From: Pictodentalium vernedei
Taxonomy: Eukaryota; Mollusca; Scaphopoda; Dentaliida; Dentaliidae
Assembly (NCBI GenBank): GCA_031216915.1
Contig: CM062296.1
Location: 63,229,084 to 63,293,083 of the forward strand
Direction: 5' to 3'
Length of the DNA: 64,000 nt
Shown: positions 56,300-64,000 of the stretch, piece by piece
Layout of the letters: each line of letters starts with the position of its first letter
Numbering within the stretch: position 1 is the stretch's first letter
Translations under genes and position numbers: made by a program
Notes under the pieces: model-generated
Databases searched by the model: none
The model's input: the letters and a program-made list of their open reading frames with translations, nothing else
What the model was told of the DNA's origin: nothing

Positions 56300-56679
56300 C
56301 GTGCGCTCGGATTACAAACAAAATGAACATGTCACCTCTCGGGCTCCATACAAATGCATTGAAGAGAAAACCAACAAATGATTTATGTAAACATATCCAT
56401 TATCCAAGCAAATGGTGTCGTCTCGTTATGCCGATGTGCTTAAATAAACATACCGAGATCGGGATTAGTGAAAGGTGCTAATTACTTTTACTGGTCACTT
56501 TTACCCAGAATTTTAGTTATATCCCACCGATGAACAAATGTATGTTGAAGAGTGTTTGTCACTCGCTTTTTCCTGGAAAAAAAACGTCACAACACGCAAT
56601 GTCATTTTCTGGAAACTGGTTATAAATATAAATTCTCTGAATTCAACAGTGAGACAGAGATCAAAATATCAATACTGAC
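56300..56679. other. Unassigned non-coding stretch
   Basis: No recognised feature. Confidence 0.3.
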
Positions 56680-56924
56680 TTAACCCTTTACCCATGGCAG
56701 ATGATATCAATATTTATTATTTCAAATACCATTTTTTTTTAAATTTTTAAAAAAAAAAATCAACAAAACCATATCATGTAATCCCTCGTTGGAACGAGCT
56801 CGTTCCAACAAGGGGTCACATGATATGGTTTTGTTGAAAGGTTTAGAAAACTGATATTTTTTTCATCTGCTCAAATTGCGTATTACGCGGGCAGACGCGT
56901 TCAGTTCGTTGGGTAAAGGGTTAA
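56680..56924 (-). mobile_element. TTAA MITE, subfamily B, copy B7
   Basis: TTAA both sides, R' left, L' right; short apex GGAACGAGCTCGTTCC. Confidence 0.9.
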
Positions 56925-57188
56925 TAGACACCGAAGCCATGTAAATTCATTTTCGTGGCTGGCTGAAGGAATATATGGCTGGCTAGTCAGCTCAGCTGGC
57001 TAAGTTTTAACTTTAACGGCTGGCGGCTCATGGCGACTCAGCTGAGAGATGTAAAACACGGCTATCCCAGATTGGTGGAATGAAACAAAACTAAAATGCA
57101 CTAGAAAGGCAGATGTGTAAATCTTACGAAGGTAGACAAATTGGAATTAGGGCAAGGGAATCGACATATGGAGACATTTTTCTAACGT
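56925..57188. other. Unassigned, GGCTGGC-rich
   Basis: Irregular GGCTGGC repeats, which return at 57540-57640 on the far side of A7. These suggest A7 and the palindrome lie inside one low-complexity locus. Confidence 0.4.
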
Positions 57189-57383
57189 TTAATCATTTTA
57201 CTTAACGTAACCGTCAAAACTGGCCAGTGCGAAACTTTTTTTGAAAATATTTTCATTTTTGCTTCCAAAACATGGGTTATGACCCATCATTGGAACGAGC
57301 GCGTCGTGCTCGTTCCAATGAGGGGTCATAACCCATGTTTTGGAAGCAAAAAATGAATATTGTTAGTTACAGGAGAATTTTTT
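57189..57383 (+). mobile_element. TTAA MITE, subfamily A, copy A7 (right end lost)
   Basis: L arm and the whole hairpin present, R arm lost after TTAGTTACAGGAG. Both hairpin arms carry the same variant (CTTCCAAAACATGGG and its inverse). Confidence 0.85.
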
Positions 57384-57458
57384 TAGTCCTAGGTCTAACA
57401 TTTCTAGGAATAGTAGTCCGCCGGACTACTATTCCTAGAAATGTTAGACCTAGGACTA
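57384..57458. repeat. Perfect 37-bp palindrome, 1-nt centre
   Basis: TAGTCCTAGGTCTAACATTT...TAGTCCG and its exact inverse. Replaces the right end of MITE A7. Related shorter pieces (GGAATAATAGTCC) follow. Confidence 0.9.
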
Positions 57459-57796
57459 TAATTCCGCGGAATAATAGTCCAGAGGGACTAATTATCCTAC
57501 GGACTTCCATTCCTGTTACACCGGCGCAAAATTTTGTGGCGGTTGATTTATAATACGGGTGGCTGACGAAAAATGTGGCTGGCGGTGGCTTACGAAAAAT
57601 ATGGCTGGCGACGGCGGCTCATGGCGGCGGCTTCGGGGTCTAATGGTTAACACTAAACACTGAGTGTTGTATTGACACCAGAATAACGCCTGACACAGCC
57701 TGACATATTAATTTCATCAATGAAAATGATCGATCAACTTCATTTTTGAAATACATGATTTCCTCACGACTTATACCATGCATTTAATTGCAGAAC

Positions 57797-58188
57797 GGGG
57801 GCGCGGTGGCTCAGTAGGTAGGGGTGCAGGCTGCAGGCCGAGAGGTCATCGGTTCGAATCCCACCTGTGGCAACCGCGTTGTGTCCTTAGGCAAGACACT
57901 TCACCCTCATTGCCCACGTGGGGGCACGGTGGCGTTGTGTACTAAGGCGTACTGCACGACGATGGTGCTCTTGCCTTCAACCAATGCTAACCCTGCTTAT
58001 GTGGAGTTAGTATGTTGGGGAGCTGACAGTTGCTCGCCGTCACTCGGTGGTTCTCTCCGGGTACTCCGGCTTCATCCACCCGTAAAACTGTCGCGGTCAT
58101 GATTAGCCATGTTGCAGAAATATGTGACCCTAAACACAAATAAATAAATAAATAAATAAATAAATAAAAATAAATAAATAAATAAATA
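57797..58188 (+). repeat. SINE copy 6 with a tRNA-derived head
   Basis: A box TGGCTCAGTAGG (57807-57818), B box GGTTCGAATCC (57851-57861), then the common body (GTTGTGTCCTTAGGCAAGAC on), and an AAAT tail of about 50 bp. Best-preserved member. Internal Pol III promoter. Confidence 0.9.
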
Positions 58189-58809
58189 TCAGATATCTGA
58201 CTGAGTAATTTTGAAATAGTGGATTCTCGTTATTCTAAGATCTATTCAAAGCATTTTACCCGGACAACTGCTCTCCACTTTTGATCAAAATCCATTAATG
58301 TTGATGGTTTTCATTTTATCATTCCGTCTTCTTCTGCAACCAAACCCCCTAATTTTCGTGCTCTCTATTAGATGCCCACTCCTGTGTTCAACAGAGTCTG
58401 TTCCCAATATGTTATGTGTAGATACAGTTCTGATAAATGAATAGTATACATCTGCTTACCTTAAAAAAAAACTTAATTTGATTTTCTAATATCAGCCTAA
58501 CTACCAAAGGACATGTACTCTTAACAAATGCTATGTACAATGCCGACGATCTGACAAATTATTACGACCTCAAAATATCACAAAGATATGATGCGCCACG
58601 AATTTTAAATGCACATAGTTTACATTTATTGACTTGTAAAACTCCTCTCCATTTTTTTTTTTTTTTTTTATAATACTCCTCTTCACCTGATCAATTTCCA
58701 CGAAATGCTTTACACGTTTTTGTCAAATTCCTTGAATGTTATCGACAACGCACTCATGTTGGTACAATGTTGAGTAAACACACCAAAAGACGTAATCGTA
58801 TGGTTTTTT
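58189..58809. repeat. Duplicated segment, copy 3
   Basis: Matches 53071-53336 and 53940-54200 without repeat J and family G, so it serves as the uninterrupted reference. Confidence 0.7.
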
Positions 58810-59061
58810 TTAACCCTTTACCTAACATGGAAAGCAGACGACACTTGCCAAAAAAAAATCTTGAATAACTAATTTGTTTCATTTTTTGTCTCAAAAACAT
58901 AGGTTATGACCCATCGTTGGAACGAGCTCGTCGAGCTCGTTCCAACGAGGGGTTATAACCTAGGTTTTTGAGACAAAAAATTTAAAAATAATGAAAATTA
59001 ATTGGCGATTTTTGAGAATAGCGCTGGCCGGTTTTGGCCGTTACGTTGGGTAAAGTGTTAA
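58810..59061 (-). mobile_element. TTAA MITE, subfamily A, copy A8
   Basis: TTAA both sides, R left, L right; CGTTGG / CCAACG hairpin. Confidence 0.95.
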
Positions 59062-59507
59062 ATTCTTTGAATGCTCTTGGTAACGCACTCATTTGGAGTG
59101 CAGAGGGAGGAGGTGGTTGCTATCAGTGGTGAGTACAGGTGAGAGGATCCTGTGCTAGAGGGCAGTGTGGAATGGTGTACCAGGATGGCCGAGGGATAAA
59201 TTGCCAGGGGGTCTGTGTAAATTGTCATGGGATTCTGAGAGGTTTTTCTAGACGTGTGTAAAGCTCGAGAGGGAAGTGGAGCAGTTGAGGGAAAGTTAGA
59301 TAAGGCGGGATTGCCGTGACTACCCGAAGAAGGCAGCATTTTGTGGTGGATGGAAGGTGGTTGCCAGCTGGAAGAGAGAGGCAGGTGGTAAGAACTATCA
59401 TGTCGAGTATGGGAGGGGGGTATTTAAAAGGAAGGTCCGTATGGTACAGAAGGGGGAACCGGGAAGTCTGTGTAGAGGCAGGAAGACCTAACGAGGAAAA
59501 GCACCGA
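59062..59507. other. Unassigned, purine-rich
   Basis: A 136-codon minus-strand ORF (59635-59225) runs through a GA-biased strand and an inverted repeat. It shows no domain and I do not treat it as a gene. Confidence 0.3.
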
Positions 59508-59648
59508 ACGACACGCGTGAATGGGTTAATCAATATGGCATGAGAGCCAGCGCGGAGGGATAGAATGGGAGGCCGCTGGCCTTGGGTTTTATCCTTCCGC
59601 GATGGCACAAGTGCCATATCGATTAACCCATTCACACACGCGTGTCGT
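59508..59648. repeat. Inverted repeat around 60-bp arms
   Basis: CGACACGCGTGAATGGGTTA at 59510 pairs with TAACCCATTCACACACGCGT near 59640; inner part ATGGCA / TGCCAT. Confidence 0.75.
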
Positions 59649-59804
59649 CCTATATTAATACACGCCTTCGCGTCTATAAAAATAACATTATTAAAAGGAC
59701 ACTCAGCAATTCATTTGACAGCTATCAACAAAAAGGAACCATTTTATCGCCAAACAAATATGCGAGGTGAAGCCGTTTTACCGTTTCGTCCACTGAGTTC
59801 CAAT

Positions 59805-60254
59805 CAAGCACGTAGCTATGGGGGTGCACGGGGGTGGGGGGCAACTGCCCCCCCCCCACAAAACTCAGTCTTGCCCCCCCCCCCCCAAAAAAAAATATTC
59901 TTTATGCAAGATTTTCAGGACCACTTATTCTAGTGAAGATTCTGTGAACAAACACTCATGGTAAATTTGCGGGACAAATAGGGTGCCCATCATGGTGGAA
60001 GAATGTTCAGTTTGTTGGGTTCTATAATTCCAGAATTCTTTTTCATCGGAATATACCGCAGGATCCAGGAAATCGCGTCTGAGACTTGCTAAAATCCCAG
60101 ACCCCCACCTACGGGAGAGAGCGACCCCCTCCCGTGCCTTCCCCTTCGGCCCTCGGGAGATGCCTTCGGCATCTCGTCCTAGGCTCGCCCTCCCACAATT
60201 CTCCTTTGGTCCCCCCCCCCCCCCCCCCAAATTCGGATCCTAGCTACGTGCCTG
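59805..60254. mobile_element. hAT-like non-autonomous element (family H)
   Basis: TIR CARGCACGTAGCTA at both ends and a perfect 8-bp duplication GTTCCAAT (59797-59804, 60255-60262). Poly-G/C tracts next to each end. The target is the left arm of hairpin family I. Confidence 0.85.
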
Positions 60255-60330
60255 GTTCCAATGTGTTGTATGTGCCTACTGGCAGCCTTTTGGCACATCC
60301 AACACATTGGAACTCAGGAGACAATTTTTA
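60255..60330. repeat. Hairpin element family I, copy 2, right part
   Basis: GTTCCAATGTGTTGTATGTG and its inverse ending ATTGGAACTCAGG. Its first bases lie at 59790-59804, before the hAT element. Confidence 0.7.
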
Positions 60331-61097
60331 GCTGTCGCTATCAATTCAGATTGTAATTGCGGTGTACGATTTTTGGAAAATTCCTGTGAAATTTCACTTC
60401 TTGATAAAAACAGTCCGTCAACGATTTTCGTTTCGCACATATTTGCGGAACAGATATTCATTTTCAGGATGGTTTCGTGCTGTTGTAGATGGGGATTACA
60501 TAGAACAGGGGTGTAATAAAAGGATGAAGGCTATGAATGTCAGAAAGAGGAAAGGTGGGGAGGGTAGATGATAGGAAAGTAGAGGGTGGTATGCCAAGGG
60601 GTGGGTGTAGCGTGAAAAAATAAGTCTAGTGTGTTGGAAGCCGAAGGTAGTTTCGAGGATCCTGTGGAAGTGGTCGGCAATAGGGGGATGTTATCAGGTG
60701 GTGGTGGCGTTGGTATAAGTCAGTCTAGGAAATGTGGAGTGAAAGACAATAGAAGAACGTCTAAGCGAAAACTGGTGGTAGCGTGAGGTAGTATAGTGCG
60801 GGGGCTAGATGGGGTGGTTTGTGTTCCAGATAATCTGAACCGAACTAATCTATCTTTCGAGGAGATGGTGGAGGATATTATGGATGGAGTGAATAGTTTT
60901 GTTAAGGGTTCAAGGTCGGATCAGGTGGTTATGATTCATGTGGTACAAACAATATCAGGGAAATGATGTCAGTTCAGCTTCTGGATAGATACAGGGACTC
61001 AATCACCACGTTACATAGTAGAAATGCAACGGCAGTAGTGTCCGGGCTCTTGCCGTGATGAGGGGAGAGGGTGAACGGCATTCTAGAATTATTGTGG

Positions 61098-61348
61098 TTA
61101 ACCCTTTACCCAACGTAACGGCCAAAACCGGCCAGCGCTATTCTCAAAAATCGCCAATTAATTTTCAAAATATTTTCATTTTTTGTCTCAAAAACATAGG
61201 TTATGACCCCTCGTTGGAACGAGCTCGTCGAGCTCGTTCCAACGAGGGGTCATAACCTATGTTTTTGAGACAAAAAATGAAAAACATTAGTTATTCAAGA
61301 ATTTTTTTGGCAAGTGTCGTCTGCTTTTCACGTTAAGTAAAGGGTTAA
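61098..61348 (+). mobile_element. TTAA MITE, subfamily A, copy A9
   Basis: TTAA both sides, L left, R right; the best-preserved copy, with a nearly perfect hairpin (CGTTGG / CCAACG, apex GAGCTCGTCGAGCTC). Confidence 0.95.
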
Positions 61349-62111
61349 CAAGGAATTTGAGAAATACTACAATGACCTTGACAACAATGGGGTATAGCAT
61401 TGATGGTGTCAACCTTGCCCAGAGGGTGTGGGGGCGTTGTGTGGGAACATGTTAGAGTTACTGGAACCATGTTTTAGCATAATGGAGGGTGTGAAAAGTT
61501 TGGATGCACAAGCAAAATGGGGAGGACAAATGTAAAAAGGATATAAAAAGGGGCCCCCTCAAAGAGTTGGAATAACAACTCATGCGTTTACAAAATGGGA
61601 TACAGCAACATCCAGGGTCTCCGTAGGAATGTAAGCGAAATTACGACCTTGGTGGAGGATGACAATCTTGTTTTGTTAAGCTTTATATAGTGAGACATGG
61701 ATTATACTGGCTCAAAGTACCGACCGGATGAATGAGTATGTGTTGATTGGATTGGGGGTGGGGGGGGGGGCAGAAGGTCGAAAACGGGAGGCGCTGTTGG
61801 TATCTGTATCAAGGAGGGGGTGGGCGCAGTGATAATCACAGAATTAATAAAAAATAAATGCAACACATCAAGTAGAAAGCGAATAATATGGGTAAAAATT
61901 GAGTTGAAAAACCTAAGTGGTGCAGTTGGGGTTGCATTTTTAGCTATTGAATGGAGCAAACCTGAGTGGAATGATGGAATACATACGACACTAAGACCCA
62001 GTGTTACAGAACAGAAAATAAGGGGTTCCATATTGTATTGATGGGAGATTTTAATGAACACTATGGAGACGGCAGAGAGGGTATATTGGGTGGGAGACAC
62101 GAAAATCAACG

Positions 62112-62448
62112 TTAACCCTTTACCTGACTTGAAAAGCAGACGACACTTGCACCCAAAAAATTTAAATAATTTTTTTTTCATTTTTTGTCTCAAAAGCATA
62201 GGTTATGATCACTCATTGGAACGAGCTCGACGAGCTCGGTCCAATAAGGGGTTATAACCTATGTTTTTTAGACAAAAAAAAAATGAAAAAATAAGGAAAT
62301 TTAATGATTTTTGAGAAAATCGAGAGCTCGTTCCAGCGAGGGAGGGGTTATAACCTATGTTTTTGAGACAAAAAGTGAAAAAAAAAATAGTTATTCAAGA
62401 ATTTTGTTTGCAAGTGTCGTCTGCTTTTCATGTTAGGTAAAGGGTTAA
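62112..62448. mobile_element. TTAA MITE, subfamily A, copy A10 (recombinant)
   Basis: 337 bp instead of about 250. R arm at both ends; inside are a full hairpin, a stub of L arm (TTTAATGATTTTTGAGAA) and an extra half hairpin (GAGCTCGTTCCAGCGAGG). Confidence 0.9.
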
Positions 62449-62500
62449 GATGTGTTAGATATTCTCGAGGCTGTTCCACCAGGTACTGAACAACGTGACG

Positions 62501-62937
62501 TTTTTTAACGTGGTGATGACGTCCGCGGTGCCAAATATTCATTCAATAAAAAAGAAAGCTCTAAAAACCCTTGCTTCACTAATAAGACATATTCCCCCTT
62601 CTGCAAATAGCAGGTTTTCTCAGGAGAATTCACCCATTTACTGTATACCCACTGGTATTATAGGGAGGTGGCGGGGAGGGGGAGGGGGCTTAACTTGTTT
62701 TGGGCAGTATAGAATAGTGAGCTCAAACACATAATAAAAGATTTCACAGTGCTGTAGAAAAGGACGAGAAGAAAACGTCGAACTTAATTAAAATTCAATC
62801 ACGTGATCTCATGTTGCTTTGGTCATCCCCAAAGAATGAGTTGAATAACTTACGACAATTCCATTTCAAATATCAAAAATATTGTGTAGTTACTGCAGGG
62901 GCGTAGGAAGCTTATAATGTTGTTTTTTTGGGGTTTT

Positions 62938-62971
<34 letters not shown>

Positions 62972-63162
62972 TTATTGTAAACGGGAGCTTGTAGGGGACA
63001 GCACGGCCGCCGCCTTTGACGGACCGCTCTGAGTAGCCGAACCCGGGTGAGAGTGCGGGAGGGGGATACCAGGAAAATTTGTGAAATATGAACTACTGAG
63101 AGCTCATTTCCCAGCTTCTCTTGTGAAAAAATCAAGGTAAAGTTGCTGTTAATTTTTGGTGT
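62501..63162. other. Unassigned, with T/G homopolymers
   Basis: GGGGCGTAGGAAG at 62896, followed by long T and G runs, looks like the end of the element at 63.6-64 kb. Otherwise nothing. Confidence 0.35.
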
Positions 63163-63412
63163 TTATCCCTTTACCTAGCATGAAAAGCAGACGACACTTG
63201 CAAAACAAATTCTCCAATAACTCATTTTTTTCATTTTTTGTCTCCAAAACATAGGTTATGACCCCTCATTGGATCGAGCTCGAAGAGTTCGTTCCAATTA
63301 GGGGTCATAACCAATGTTTTTGAGAAAAAAATATAAAAATCATGAAAATTAATTGGCGATTTTTGAGAATAGCGCTGGCCGGTTTTGGCCGTTATGTTGG
63401 GTAAAGGGTTAA
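63163..63412 (-). mobile_element. TTAA MITE, subfamily A, copy A11
   Basis: Left TTAT (mutated), right TTAA. R left, L right. Hairpin CATTGG / CCAATT with apex mismatches. Confidence 0.9.
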
Positions 63413-63539
63413 AGGAGGGTGTATGTCAGAGAGGAAGATGTTAACCCGTTGAGCGTCAAATCAGTCAGTGACATTGGCTACCAACTTTTCTATGCATTAC
63501 AAATGGTGTAGATCATACAGTTTTTATGTGCGTCTGTAT

Positions 63540-64000
63540 AATGTAGAATATGCAGATGTATGTGGTTATTTTCGTGTAGGTACTAGATATGATTTACAAA
63601 GTTTTGGAAAAAAAAAATTTCGGGGGGGGAGGTAAATACCCCCTTCACCCCCCTCTCCGGTTCCTACGTCACTGAGTTACTGTCAGAGATACCCCTATCA
63701 TCTTCTGTTTTGTGAAAATCATACCCCAAGTACCGTAGAATACACTGCTAAAAACGAATGTATGGGCAGTTGCAGCTTTAAATGCATTTGTTCATTGAAA
63801 TATGAAGACATCGGAAGTTACAAAGCTAATCGCGTCCAGCCATACCTCAATTAATCAGTGGCGTAGGAACTGGGGAGGGGGTGGGTAAGGGGGTATTTAC
63901 CCCCCCCCCCCTCCTCCCCCGCAAAAAAAGTTCCAAAATATTGTAAATCATATCTAGTATCTACACGAAAATAACCACATACATCTTCATATTCTACATC
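63540..64000. repeat. Inverted pair of element ends, cut by the window edge
   Basis: 63540-63677 and 63852-64000 are inverses. Each reads from a unique part (TAGATATGATTTACAA) through a G/C run to CAGTGRCGTAGGAAC. They face each other across about 175 bp. Confidence 0.7.

Larger units (their letters stand above)
60540..62500 (+). pseudogene. LINE 3: SGNH-type ORF1 and endonuclease remnant
   Basis: 60780-61095 reads SDQVVMIH and, across a 1-nt frameshift, GTNNIRE, then VVSGLLP: the SGNH/esterase-like ORF1 found in CR1/L2-group LINEs. After MITE A9, 61590-62080 reads YSNIQGLRRN, GGAVGICIKEG, RIIWVKIE and GDFNEHY, the AP endonuclease start of ORF2. Stops and shifts are frequent. RT is not present before the trail is lost after A10 (about 62500). 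Confidence 0.65.

Noticed and set aside
57807..57861. Genuine tRNA gene
   Set aside because: A and B boxes are present but there is no acceptor or anticodon stem; it is a SINE head.
59225..59635. 136-codon proline/leucine-rich ORF
   Set aside because: Lies on a pyrimidine-rich strand with an inverted repeat, no domain, no splice or start context of note.
61702..62199. 165-codon minus-strand ORF
   Set aside because: Antisense to the LINE endonuclease reading and MITE A10.

Overview
This is repeat-dominated, AT-rich animal DNA, most likely from a marine invertebrate. The phylum cannot be fixed from the sequence. I base this on Polinton/Maverick-type DNA polymerase remnants, L2/CR1-like LINEs, SINEs with tRNA- and 5S rRNA-derived heads, Tc1 and hAT transposons, many MITEs and simple repeats, and no prokaryotic gene organisation. 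No intact protein-coding gene was found. The only plausible host coding sequence is a fibronectin type III exon on the minus strand (about 18.1-18.7 kb).

Layout. 1-17.6 kb holds the dismembered type B DNA polymerase of one Polinton-like element (copy A). At least seven fragments are collinear on the + strand and are separated by later insertions: hairpin elements, TTAA-flanked MITEs, a foldback, a 9.6 kb block of about 340-bp repeats (4189-13793), a Tc1 element (14370-16247) that itself contains a MITE, and an array of short repeats with a 237-bp target duplication. 18-23 kb has the FN3 exon and a 3 kb LINE on the minus strand. 24.6-35.8 kb has a second polymerase remnant (copy B) with its own insertions (truncated LINE, MITEs, a 3.1 kb TTAA element) and, downstream, a broken conserved gene of the kind found with Polinton-like elements. 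36-38 kb may include an LTR. 39.5-42.7 kb and 48.3-50.8 kb are two members of a long-inverted-repeat element. The second one is inserted inside a SINE. 43.5-45.5 kb is a rearranged Tc1 element. 51.8-58.8 kb is a set of diverged duplicated segments with further MITEs. 59.8-62.5 kb has a hAT element and a third, SGNH/endonuclease-type LINE.

The dominant mobile population is a TTAA-flanked MITE, 18 copies in two related subfamilies (A: 11, B: 7). Each has a short outer TIR, subterminal arms that differ between the two ends, and a central hairpin around GGAACGAGCTCG. Several unrelated MITE families (TA-flanked, hAT-like with 8-bp TSDs) share the same plan of TIR plus a near-perfect central hairpin. 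In one case two families with different TIRs carry the same hairpin. The two hairpin arms co-vary between copies. Some copies have had one end replaced by a copy of the other. This points to intra-element arm conversion or cassette exchange and is the most interesting general signal here.

Nested insertions give a relative chronology: Tc1 into Polinton, MITE into Tc1, MITE into hAT MITE, TTAA element into TA element, long-TIR element into SINE, hAT into hairpin element. Several are backed by an empty or uninterrupted copy elsewhere in the window. All function statements are from reading translated motifs and repeats by eye; no database search was possible.
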